A stretch of DNA of 64,000 nucleotides from Siphonodentalium dalli (Eukaryota; Mollusca; Scaphopoda; Gadilida; Siphonodentaliidae): assembly GCA_032622095.1 (NCBI GenBank), contig CP136062.1, positions 223,400,578-223,464,577 on the forward strand, written 5' to 3'. Each line of letters starts with the position of its first letter. Position 1 is the first letter of the stretch. The notes under the pieces are model-generated. The model saw only the letters and a list, made by a program, of their open reading frames with translations, ran no database searches and was not told where the DNA came from. Shown piece by piece: positions 8,835-18,562 of the stretch. A program made the translations under genes and the position numbers.

Positions 8835-10879
8835 GTGATAAGTTAATATTTGCCCATTATTACCTGTTCACTCACAGATTGGAGGACAGGTGAGATGCAA
8901 GCATCCTAAGGTGATAAGTTAATATTTTCCCATTATTACCTGTTCACTCACGGATTGGAGGACAGGTGAGATGCAAGCATCCTAAGTGATAAGTTAATAT
9001 TTGCCCATTATTACCTGTTCACTCATGGATTGGAGGACAGGTGAGATGTGTGTATCCCAGGTGATAAGTTAATATTTTCCCATTATTACCTGTTCACTCA
9101 TGGATTGGAGGACAGGTGAGATGCAAGCATCCTAAGGTGATAAGTTAATATTTTCCCATTATTACCTGTTCACTCACGGATTGGAGGACAGGTGAGATGC
9201 AAGCATCCTAAGTGATAAGTTAATATTTGCCCATTATTACCTGTTCACTCATGGATTGGAGGACAGGTGAGATGCAAGCATCCTAAGTGATAAGTTAATA
9301 TTTGCCCATTATTACCTGTTCACTCATGGATTGGATGAGAGGTGAGATGTGTGTATCCCAGGTGATAAGTTAATATTTTCCCATTATTACCTGTTCACTC
9401 ATGGATTGGAGGACAGGTGATATGTGTGTATCCCAGGTGATAAGTTAATATTTTCCCATTATTACCTGTTCACTCATGGATTGGATGACAGGTGATATGT
9501 GTGTATCCCAGGTGATAAGTTAATATTTTCCCATTATTACCTGTTCACTCATGGATTGGAGGACAGGTGATATGTGTGTATCCCAGGTGATAAGTTAATA
9601 TTTTCCCATTATTACCTGTTCACTCATGGATTGGATGAGAGGTGAGATGTGTGTATCCCAGGTGATAAGTTAATATTTGCCCATTATTACCTGTTCACTC
9701 ATGGATTGGAGGACAGGTGAGATGTGTGTATCCCAGGTGATAAGTTAATATTTTCCCATTATTACCTGTTCACTCACGGATTGGATGAGAGGTGAGAGGT
9801 GTGTATCCCAGGTGATAAGTTAATATTTTCCCATTATTACCTGTTCACTCATGGATTGGATGAGAGGTGAGATGTGTGTAACCCAGGTGATAAGTTAATA
9901 TTTTCCCATTATTACCTGTTCACTCATGGATTGGATGAGAGGTGAGATGTGTGTAACCCAGGTGATAAGTTAATATTTTCCCATTATTACCTGTTCACTC
10001 ATGGATTGGAGGACAGGTGAGATGTGTGTATCCCAGGTGATAAGTTAATATTTTCCCATTATTACCTGTTCACTCATGGATTGGATGAGAGGTGAGATGT
10101 GTGTATCCCAGGTGATAAGTTAATATTTGCCCATTATTACCTGTTCACTCATGGATTGGAGGACAGGTGAGATGTGTGTATCCCAGGTGATAAGTTAATA
10201 TTTTCCCATTATTACCTGTTCACTCATGGATTGGATGAGAGGTGAGATGTGTGTATCCCAGGTGATAAGTTAATATTCTCCCATTATTACCTGTTCACTC
10301 ATGGATTGGAGGACAGGTGAGATGTGTGTATCCCAGGTGATAAGTTAATATTTTCCCATTATTACCTGTTCACTCACGGATTGGATGAGAGGTGAGAGGT
10401 GTGTATCCCAGGTGATAAGTTAATATTTTCCCATTATTACCTGTTCACTCATGGATTGGAGGACAGGTGAGATGTGTGTATCCCAGGTGATAAGTTAATA
10501 TTTTCCCATTATTACCTGTTCACTCATGGATTGGAGGACAGGTGAGATGTGTGTATCCCAGGTGATAAGTTAATATTCTCCCATTATTACCTGTTCACTC
10601 ATGGATTGGAGGACAGGTGAGATGTGTGTATCCCAGGTGATAAGTTAATATTCTCCCATTATTACCTGTTCACTCATGGATTGGAGGACAGGTGAGATGT
10701 GTGTATCCCAGGTGATAAGTTAATATTTTCCCATTATTACCTGTTCACTCATGGATTGGAGGACAGGTGAGATGTGTGTATCCCAGGTGATAAGTTAATA
10801 TTTTCCCATTATTACCTGTTCACTCATGGATTGGAGGACAGGTGAGATGTGTGTATCCCAGGTGATAAGTTAATATTAC
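8835..10879. repeat. 75-bp minisatellite, about 27 copies
   Basis: The unit begins GTGATAAGTTAATATTTTCC, continues with ATTACCTGTTCACTCATGG and ends GTGTGTATCCCAG. The period is exactly 75 bp from about 9060 to 10860 and slightly variable at the left. Variants alternate (GGAGGACAGG against GGATGAGAGG; TTTTCCC, TTTGCCC or TTCTCCC), suggesting two-unit higher-order repeats. A partial inverted copy at about 11307-11345 lies beyond the MITE at 10890-11298. It starts right after a Helitron 3' terminus, and no coding is implied. Confidence 0.9.
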
Positions 10880-10889
10880 CTGTTCTAAC

Positions 10890-11298
10890 CAGGCCTCAAA
10901 ATATGGCGCTGGACATTTATAGAATGAGGTCCCCAGAGGGTGAATTTAGTGACACTAACCCATACAGCCGGCTAGCATCACTATATCTACCCTCTGAAGA
11001 ACTCATTCTGCTTAGGCCTCAATCTTCTCTGGAAAGTATCTTTATTATCAAATTAACAATTTTTAAGTTTCTTTAGGAACTTCTTTCTATATCCCCAAAT
11101 TGGAAAATGGGTGCATGTACATCACCATCTGGGAACTAAAATCTGTGTCTAGGTCTCCCATAGAAGATGAGGCAATACATATTGAGGTCCCCAGAGGATG
11201 AATTTGGTTATGCTAGCCAGCTGTGCGGGGTAGCGTCACTAAGTTCACCCTCTTGGGACCTCATTCTGCAAATGTCCAGAACCATATTTTTAGGCCTG
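10890..11298. mobile_element. Foldback MITE, GCAGAATGAGG family, 409 bp
   Basis: The ends are CAGGCCTCAAAATATGGCGC and the complement of GGACCATATTTTTAGGCCTG-type sequence. The flanks are GTTCTAAC (10882-10889) and GTTAGAAC (11299-11306), identical at 6 of 8 bases. It contains two GAATGAGGTCCCCAGAGGGT hairpins and the TCTTCTCTGGAAAGTATCTT spacer. It sits at the right edge of the 75-bp minisatellite. Confidence 0.7.
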
Positions 11299-11408
11299 GT
11301 TAGAACTTAGAAGAGGTAATAATGGGCAAATACTAACTTATCATGTGTGATGCTCACAGTTATAATCTATATATATATTAACTTATCATGTGTGATGCTC
11401 AGTTATAA

Positions 11409-11822
11409 TCTATATATATAAAAGAGTAGGATCTGTCTGTCCATATGTCTGTGTACATTTTTCTCCCAGACTGCTGGTCCGATTTCAACCAAATTTGGTT
11501 TGGTGACTCGGGGTACCCTGGGGGATGTTATATCTGTGTTAGTTTTTAAAAATCTTGATTTAAAAAAAATTAATTAAATAAATAAAAAAAAAATATTTTT
11601 AAATGTTTGTTAATTAGAGCTCAATCTGAAAAAAAAATTGTTTTTGTTTATTTAAAAAAAAAAATTATTATAACTTTTTAAACGATCAAAATGTGCACAA
11701 AACATATCCTCTGTCTAAGATCAAAATGTGCATAAAGCGCACACAGAGGCCACATGCCCTTAATGCATAAAGGGGCCTGCAATGCTGAATAAAGGCTCCC
11801 AAAGGGAGCCTGATTCAACTAG
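11409..11822 (+). mobile_element. Non-autonomous Helitron, 414 bp, both ends intact
   Basis: The 5' end is TCTATATATATAAAAGAG preceded by A, followed by the CTGTCTGTCC stretch and CCGATTTCAACCAAATTTGG typical of invertebrate Helitron 5' ends. The 3' end has the hairpin GGCTCCC-AAA-GGGAGCC (11794-11810), eight bases, then CTAG (11819-11822) and T. Insertion between A and T with no duplication is the Helitron signature. The interior is AT-rich and non-coding. A 40-bp block just upstream (ATCTATATATATATTAACTT) is a partial tandem copy of the entry region. Confidence 0.85.
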
Positions 11823-12116
11823 TCTGTAATAATTTAATAACTTTCACACTCTAAAACAATAGGTTGTCACTTAATTAACCATTGAGGTTATTTATCAATA
11901 CCCGTAATCAACGTCAGTCACTTAAGATTCCAGAAAGAGCATGTGCGTATGGACGTGTTTGGCACGATGCCAGAATGGTATATTGCAATCAGGCGACCAA
12001 TGAAAAATTATCAAAATGAAGTTTCTTTTCAACTGGTGCATAATTATCAGAAATAATTCTTGTTATGTATTATAACGGAAAAATTTCAAGACAAATTTAC
12101 TAAAATGCCCAACGGT
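11823..12116. other. Non-coding intron sequence
   Basis: I see nothing recognisable between the Helitron and the next MITE. Confidence 0.5.
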
Positions 12117-12409
12117 CAAGCCTTCAAATAGAGTGTCTGGCATTTGCAGAATAAGGTCCCCAGAGGGTGAATTTAGTAATTCTACCCTGCACCATGGGCT
12201 AGCATCACCAAATACACCCTCTGGGACCTCATCCTCTGGGAAGTATCTATAGTCTCAAATTAACATTGTTTTTAGTTACTTTTTCCCTTCTGTTCAGTTT
12301 GTTTATCCTCTAATTTGCAGAGGATAAAATGCATGATCGAGATGACCAATGTGTGAACATCATCAACTTCAATCTGATCCTTAAGGTCTCCCATAGCAGT
12401 TATAACTGC
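12117..12409. mobile_element. Foldback MITE, GCAGAATGAGG family, right end truncated
   Basis: It starts CAAGCCTTCAAATAGAGTGT. The first hairpin (GCAGAATAAGGTCCCCAGAG with core TACCCTGCACCATGGGCTAG) and the internal spacer are present. The second hairpin is missing; the element ends near the TTAA insertion site at 12416. Confidence 0.6.
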
Positions 12410-12419
12410 ATACCCTTAA

Positions 12420-12809
12420 CCCTTTACCCAACAAAACGGCCAAAACCGGCCAAATAAAGCTTCAACAGACTAAAATATCTCCGTCTGTCTCAATAGAACC
12501 ATACAAATATGGATATCATTGGAACCGGCTCCTTGACCACATTGTGATAGTTACAGTTAGCCCTGTGCCAAAGCATTCTCTTATATATGCGAGTCGACCA
12601 TAGGTCGCCTCGCATATATAAGAGAATGCATTGGCCTAAAAAAAATCTTTTTTTAACACTTTTTACCATTTTTTCTTACATTCTTTAACAATTTTATAAT
12701 TTTTAATGTGTTAAGCCAATGCATTCTCTTATATATGCGAGGCGACCTATGGTCGACTCGCATATATAAGAGAATGCATTGGCACAGGGCCCTTCTGTTG
12801 GGTAAAGGG
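12420..12809. mobile_element. TTAA-flanked MITE (piggyBac-like), CCCTTTACCCAACA family
   Basis: TTAA lies at 12416-12419 and 12810-12813. It has the same termini, GGCCAAAACCGGCC segment and double hairpin as 2973-3364, and the two copies look very similar over their full length. It is a recent copy judging by the low divergence. Confidence 0.85.
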
Positions 12810-12916
12810 TTAATTGAAACGAGATTTATTAAATAATCGAGGATCACCTATCTCATGACTTTCTAACATTTGAAGTTAACAATCCTATGCATTACAGTGA
12901 ATAATGAGATAATTTA

Positions 12917-13890
12917 CCTTTCAGTCGACCTGTTGGAATCTAATTACAGATAATTTACCTTTCAGTCGGCCTGTTGGAATCTAATTACAGATAATTTACC
13001 TTTCAGTCGGCCTGTTGGAATCTAATTACAGATAATTTACCTTTCAGTCGGCCTGTTGGAATCTAATTACAGATAATTTACCTTTCAGTCGGCCTGTTGG
13101 AATCTAATTACAGATAATTTACCTTTCAGTCGGCCTGTTGGAATCTAATTACAGATAATTTACCTTTCAGTCGGCCTGTTGGAATCTAATTACAGATAAT
13201 TTACCTTTCAGTCGGCCTGTTGGAATCTAATTACAGATAATTTACCTTTCAGTCGGCCTGTTGGAATCTAATTACAGATAATTTACCTTTCAGTCGGCCT
13301 GTTGGAATCTAATTACAGATAATTTACCTTTCAGTCGGCCTGTTGGAATCTAATTACAGATAATTTACCTTTCAGTCGGCCTGTTGGAATCTAATTACAG
13401 ATAATTTACCTTTCAGTCGGCCTGTTGGAATCTAATTACAGATAATTTACCTTTCAGTCGGCCTGTTGGAATCTAATTACAGATAATTTACCTTTCAGTC
13501 GGCCTGTTGGAATCTAATTACAGATAATTTACCTTTCAGTCGGCCTGTTGGAATCTAATTACAGATAATTTACCTTTCAGTCGGCCTGTTGGAATCTAAT
13601 TACAGATAATTTACCTTTCAGTCGGCCTGTTGGAATCTAATTACAGATAATTTACCTTTCAGTCGGCCTGTTGGAATCTAATTACAGATAATTTACCTTT
13701 CAGTCGGCCTGTTGGAATCTAATTACAGATAATTTACCTTTCAGTCGGCCTGTTGGAATCTAATTACAGATAATTTACCTTTCAGTCGGCCTGTTGGAAT
13801 CTAATTACAGATAATTTACCTTTCAGTCGGCCTGTTGGAATCTAATGAGATAATTTACCTTTCAGTCGGCCTGTTGGAATCTAATTTAGA
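12917..13890 (-). repeat. 41-bp minisatellite duplicating an exon end and its 5' splice site, about 24 copies
   Basis: On the minus strand each unit reads AATTAGATTCCAACAGG, CCGACTGAAAG, then GTAAATTATCTGT. The first unit in transcript order (13859-13890) is the true 3' end of the RELCH-like exon. The next bases are the donor GTAAAT. About 23 further units repeat the same exon end plus donor at a 41-bp period, nearly identical; the two end units have AATGAGATAATTT instead of AATTACAGATAATTT. Any use of a downstream donor adds 39 or 41-bp blocks that begin with an in-frame TAA just after the first exon end. Confidence 0.9.
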
Positions 13891-14012
13891 CTCATAATCC
13901 TTGATCATCGACTGAACGATCGCTTCGTGATCTGGAGCAAGCTGAGCAAGATCCTGTTGGAGGCACCTTAGACCGGGTAACATCGCGTCTTGAATCAGAT
14001 TATCATTGATGA
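13859..14012 (-). CDS. RELCH-like protein, penultimate coding exon (154 bp)
   Basis: On the minus strand the acceptor CTGTCTACCAG precedes 14012. The exon starts with two bases completing a Phe codon, then reads INDNLIQDAMLPGLRCLQQD, followed by LAPDHEAIVQSMIKDYESKL and SNRPTE, with AG left for the next exon. The pattern F-I-x-(D/E)-(D/N)-L-x5-LPGLRCL...HE-x-I-x2-SMIK-(D/E)-YE matches my recollection of the C-terminal end of RELCH, so I assign the family with moderate confidence. The donor is GAAAG/GTAAAT at 13858. Entry and exit phases fit the flanking exons exactly. The exon lies between a 42-kb and a 7.5-kb intron, and its last about 30 bp form the seed of a 41-bp minisatellite. Confidence 0.85.
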
Positions 14013-14097
14013 CTGGTAGACAGTTAAGGAGTCGTAATATAAATAAAAATATTTATTATATGCTAAGCTATCAAATAGTAGTATTTCTGCATCAGAT

Positions 14098-14440
14098 AAA
14101 TAGAGGATCTCACATGAGTTTCTATTGTATACGGGATTTATCAACCGAGTTCACTAAATTCGATTTGAGCCGAGGTTTACCGAGGCTCAAATAGAATTTA
14201 GAGGACGAGGTTGATAAATTACATATAAAATAGAGTGTGAGATACCTTTTATCACATGATCAAATAAACCCGAAGCAACGCGAAATATTCATCGAAAACA
14301 ACAATCATAAACTACAGCGATCGCAAGTTATTTGAAGAACGCCGTGATGTCATCGCACGCGCTGATATTAAACGTGTCTATTACCGATAATTATGAAACT
14401 GCTTTTATGGCCAAATTATGTGATAAAAACCATTATCCAT
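14098..14440. repeat. Dispersed repeat with internal hairpin, copy 1 (about 340 bp)
   Basis: It begins AAATAGAGGATCTCACATGA. A palindromic section (TTTATCAACCGAGTTCACTA inverted as TAGAGGACGAGGTTGATAAA, and ATTTGAGCC/GGCTCAAAT) is followed by a conserved 3' half (ATCACATGATCAAATAAACC, GCGATCGCAAGT, ATGTGATAAAAA). A second copy in the same orientation lies at 58209-58545. Class unknown. Confidence 0.7.
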
Positions 14441-14845
14441 CTAGTGAGATATAGATATCTCACTCGCATCCATCCGCGCTAAAACTAAAAGTGATTTGGT
14501 TCTTCTTGAAGGAAGACTAAATGTCCTTGAGTATTCAGGTTGAAAAATTGCAATATTGATCAATTAAATATTTTTGTTATACATACTATGATGTTAGCCC
14601 CTTTATCCCTCAACCAATCTGGTACGTGTAACGAGCACGTGACAAGCAATGTGTAATTAAAATTCGAGAGAAATGTTTTGGTATTAAAACCTAGGAAATC
14701 GAGGCGTTATCATTCCAAAAAGTAAAGGAAATCGAGGGTTTTATAGTGACAGTGGATTCTATTATAAACAGCTGTGTGTTCGCATTGGATAACTGACTTA
14801 ATTCGTAAAATATATTAAAGCGCAAACGCTGATCGAAAATCCAAT
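14441..14845 (+). other. Probable 5' UTR / upstream region of the retrotransposon
   Basis: No start codon-bearing frame is obvious before 14846. The 5' boundary of the retrotransposon cannot be fixed from one copy. It contains an imperfect palindrome GTACGTGTAACGAGCACGTG. Confidence 0.35.
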
Positions 14846-15838
14846 ATGGTGGCAATCAACATAAACAAAGACGGAGTAGTGACGCGATCGGCATCAACGG
14901 AGAATAGTGATACGATTAAAAACAAGAAACTAAATCCTGGCGATGATCCTTTAACCCACTATCAACCTCACAACATCGGGAAAGGCAGCGCAAATAAATG
15001 GACAGATGCTCCATGTGATGTAACTTTCGTCGTGGATAAAGGTGATCTTGATGTTTGGAGTAGTGCGATTGAGGAAATATGCAAAACGGACTATAACATC
15101 AACCGTAAGACATTAGACAACATGTACACAGAAATGAATCTGCAAGACATTAAATCTAATGCTAATGTGTCAATCAACATGTATAACACTGAAACGATAT
15201 TAGTACAGGGAATAAATAACTGTGTAGTTTGGCACAGCAGATTTTATGACCGCATTCTAGCCAGGGTGAAAGGCAGCTATGTACAAGAGAGTGACGAGAC
15301 CCAGCCAAAGAAGATACAACAGGAATCCCAACCAGCCATGAAAGGCAGCCATGTACAAGAGAGTGACGAAACCCAGCCAAAGAAAATACAACAGGAGTCC
15401 CAACCAAAGACATCAAAAGTGGCCAGAAATAAAGCACCTAAGCCCACATTGTCAAAACTTCCCAAACCTGTGTCACAGCCCAGTGAGAACAGTGGTCCGA
15501 GCATTCAGGATATGTTCCGTTCCGTTGAGAGCACGCTTGCAAAGATACTGTTACAACTAAATGACATTGCCGACCGCACCAAGGAAATAGACAGTCTAAA
15601 CAATAGGATCGACTCAATATCTGCAGCAATAAAATCTTCAAACACGAAACCAGAAACACCAGCCACCGATATAATGCCAGAAATTCTTGTTGATAGACTT
15701 GTGGATGCATTAAAATTAAATAGCACAACAACCGAACAGCTGCAGAGAAAAGTGTTAGCGAACCTGGATAGAGATAAGACTCCACCACCTAGTAAACATA
15801 TGCCACAAGCAAGAAACGAGTCAAGGACAAGTCGATGA
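14846..15838 (+). pseudogene. Non-LTR retrotransposon ORF1, N-terminal half (330 codons)
   Basis: The ATG at 14846 opens a 330-residue frame ending in TGA at 15836. The N-terminal 140 residues are of unknown fold. Residues about 148-195 hold two near-identical 23-residue repeats (KGSYVQESDETQPKKI and KGSHVQESDETQPKKI, each followed by QQESQP). A Lys/Pro-rich basic stretch follows. Residues about 215-265 form a predicted coiled coil (SIQDMFRSVESTLAKI, LLQLNDIADRTKEIDSLNNR). Coiled coils are usual in ORF1 proteins that package element RNA. The reading continues in another frame at 15840 (QGQVDDSYVEM), so this and the next frame were probably one protein separated by a frameshift. The 23-residue duplication is specific to this copy or family. 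Confidence 0.7.
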
Positions 15839-15845
15839 TTCGTAT

Positions 15846-16949
15846 GTGGAGATGACAGAGAACGACGAAATAGAATACCACATACCAGTTGATAATGTGT
15901 ATGATACCCTGCGGCGTGATAACTATCATTGCGATTCGTTTATAGATACATATGTTAGCACACAGTCTGCGGAGAACCATCCAGAGAGAACAACCGTAAA
16001 TCAGTCTAGGTCTGACAGCTTGGAGTATGGTAATCTTATTCTTACGAATTCCATAGCTAGGTGGGTGAAAGGACCAAGATTAGACCGCAAAGGAAACACA
16101 TGGGTGAAATACGTACCTAGAGGCATATCAGGTATGGATGAGTTTCTTTGGAATGCGGATATCAACAATGTGGTTAAACAGCTGGTCGTTGTAACAGGTC
16201 ACGCTGATATCGAATCAGGCACTGTTGGTGATGTTCATGAGAAATTCAAGCAATTGATCGAACTATGTCGAAGTCGTTTCCCCAAAGCAACAATCAATAT
16301 CTGCGCACTGCATCTGCACAGATCCGGCGATGAGGTGAACAATAAAATAATTGAACTCAACTCAAAACTGGAAATCGAATGCGAATCGGACCCTCGTCTC
16401 AAATATAAAGACTTTGTCAACAAATTTATGTTCCGTCCAGGCATTCCCAACCGTACGCTATATTGGGACAGCTTACATTTTAACGATCGAGGGATCGGCA
16501 GATTGTGTACCATCTTGAAGGAGATACTTGAGTTGTCAACTGGAAACATTCTGAACGGATATAACCGTGACGGCAACGAACAGTCCAATCAACACGGACG
16601 ACGAACGTGGCATGAAACTAGCAGTCGAGGAGACCCGAGAGGCACAGGCTATTATTACGGATACGACGGAAACCGCGGGCGTGGTACAATATACCGATAT
16701 GAGGATTATGAACAATATCCCGAAAGTTATAATGGATATAATGAACGCAGATTCTTCTCGAATGGTTTTTCGTCGGGAGATTATAAGGGAATACCAAACG
16801 TGTATGGTGGACATAAATCGCCAAACAGACGAGATGATCAAAGAAAAAACAACTGGACTAACTCTAGGAATTATGACAATGACAAGCATCTTATTGATTT
16901 ATGTACACGTACATTGCAGAAATTATCTCCAGACACCCTGCGAGGCTAA
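15846..16949 (+). pseudogene. Retrotransposon ORF1, C-terminal half with SGNH-hydrolase-like domain
   Basis: The open frame reads into MTENDEIEYH at 15852; the bases before it are open and look coding. Residues about 55-240 resemble the SGNH/GDSL-esterase-like domain found in ORF1 of several CR1/L2-type elements: LILTNSIARWV at the nucleophile block (usually GDS), VVVTGHADIESG at the GxND block, ICALHLHRSGDEVNN, and WDSLHFNDRGIGRL with the DxxH pair. The GDS and GTND signatures are replaced, so activity is uncertain. The tail (RRTWHETSSRGDPRGTGYY onward) is Gly/Tyr/Arg/Asn-rich, like an RNA-binding disordered region. TAA at 16947 ends it, 58 bp before the ORF2 ATG. Confidence 0.72.
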
Positions 16950-17006
16950 ACGATTTTCAGGTTGATAATTCCAAAACATTTTTCTTATATTATACAAACG
17001 CTTACA

Positions 17007-18506
17007 ATGTCTTTGACCGTAACAAAACTTAGAAACCTTAAAATATCATTCTGGAATATACATGGTTGGAAAGATAGCACTGGAGAAAACAAATTTTTAG
17101 ATGACCAGTTTATTGCCCAGCATATTCTCAAATTTGACATAAGTGCATATTTAGAAACCTGGTTATATGATAAACAATCAGTTTGCAATATCCCTGGATA
17201 TACAGTATTTTCCAAATTTAGACAACAAAATAAACGAGGTGGTATTGTTATTTACTGCAGAACAAATATTATTCAGGGTGTTAAACTATTGCAATCAGCT
17301 AGTGAAAACATTATCTGGCTCAAATTAAGTAAAGATTTCTTCAATACGCCATCCGATGTAATTCTGGGAACAATTTATTGCAGCCCAGAGAGCTGTCTAA
17401 CTCAACAAAAGAATCCAGAAGAAACATTTGATATCTTGGCCCGTGAAATAAAACGGTACTCCCAGATTGGGCAATTACTTATACAAGGGGATACTAATGG
17501 CAGGACAGGGGGACTGGCAGATTATCCTCGGAACGAGAACAGACATCCCATAAATAAACGGTGTAATGTTGATAAAACAATAAACAGCAGGGGGAGGGCT
17601 TTAATTGATATATGTATTGACTCGGATATGCGAATCGCCAATGGCAGAACGACAGGTGACATTACAGGAAAGTTCACATCATTCCAGCCAAACGGGTCAT
17701 CGGTTGTTGATTATGTGATATACAGTGATCCCCTTTACGAAACACTCTCACACTTCCACGTGGAGCCTTTAACGATACATTCAGATCACTGTCAGTGCTG
17801 GTACACATTAAATGTTAATACTACTCTAGCAACAGTAGATCAAAGCGTCACAATCGAACTCACACAATTACCAGAAAGGTTCATTTGGAGTGACGCATCA
17901 AAGAAAACTTTTCAAGATGCATTTCAACATATTGATATTCAAAACAATATACAGGAACTAATGTGTTCAGAAATCTCAGATCCAGAAATAATGCAATGTA
18001 AAGTGAATGCTATATTTCATGTTGCCGCTTCTCGTTCGTTCAAATTGCGGAAACAAAGCTGCATGACTAAGATTCGTGTCAAACATAAACCGTGGTTCGA
18101 TTGCGCATGTTATGAGATGAAACAACAGTTGAAGCTTTGTGCACGGGAACTTAATGCTCAGCACTATGATCCAGTCGTCCGGGGAAATTATTTTTCGCTA
18201 AAGCGTCAATATAAAAAACTCATAAAAAGGAAACGTGGTGATTATCGGAGTAATATATATGGGCAACTGGTACACATGCAAAACAATAAGCCGAAGGAAT
18301 ACTGGTCGCTAGTTAAACAATTGGATCGCGAGTCCTCTAATTCAAATAAAATGTCGCAATCAGACAGACAACGGACGACACCAGTGACCCTTTCTCTGAT
18401 AACATCCATGGCCAGGTATCTGACATGGAACAAAATATCTCCTCCAATAATCACCTTGATTATGACATATCTACAGAAGAAGTTGAAAAAGCATTGCGTA
18501 ATTTAA
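17007..18506 (+). pseudogene. Retrotransposon ORF2, APE-type endonuclease and linker
   Basis: The first ATG is at 17007 (MSLTVTKLRNLKISFWNIHG). An exonuclease-endonuclease-phosphatase domain spans about 200 residues with all usual blocks: FWNIHGW, DISAYLETWL (catalytic Glu), GGIVIYCR, GTIYCSPES, LLIQGDTNGRTGG (Asp/Asn), IANGRTTGDITGKFTSF, SSVVDYVIYSD and IHSDHCQCW (Asp-His pair). The linker follows (KPWFDCACYEMK, YKKLIKRKRGDYRS, KEYWSLVKQLDRE). The frame then closes at 18504, while a shifted frame carries the start of the RT, so a frameshift lies between about 18340 and 18425. The domain set puts this in the APE-endonuclease LINE group; the clade is not assigned. It is antisense to the host gene. 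Confidence 0.88.
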
Positions 18507-18562
18507 AAATCGGAAAATCGGCCGGCCCTGACAACATTAAAGCAGAAATGCTGAAAGCTTCT
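18380..18562 (+). pseudogene. Start of the reverse-transcriptase domain, cut off by satellite
   Basis: In the shifted frame the sequence DPFSDNIHGQVSDMEQNI leads into EEVEKALRNLKIGKSAGPDN and IKAEMLKA, the classical first RT block (aIxxLKxGKSxGPDxIxxExLK). After the Lys-Ala codons the 30-bp satellite begins at about 18563. The rest of RT, any thumb domain and the 3' end are absent from the window. The open frame running on through the satellite to 20551 is not element coding. Confidence 0.85.

Larger units (their letters stand above)
6331..13858 (-). other. Last intron of the RELCH-like gene (7.5 kb)
   Basis: The donor is GTAAATTATC, reading the minus strand from 13858. The acceptor is TTTTTTTCAG ending at 6331. 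The intron is phase 2 and filled almost entirely with transposon remnants and two minisatellites. Between 6341 and 7430 I see no repeat or gene. Confidence 0.75.
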
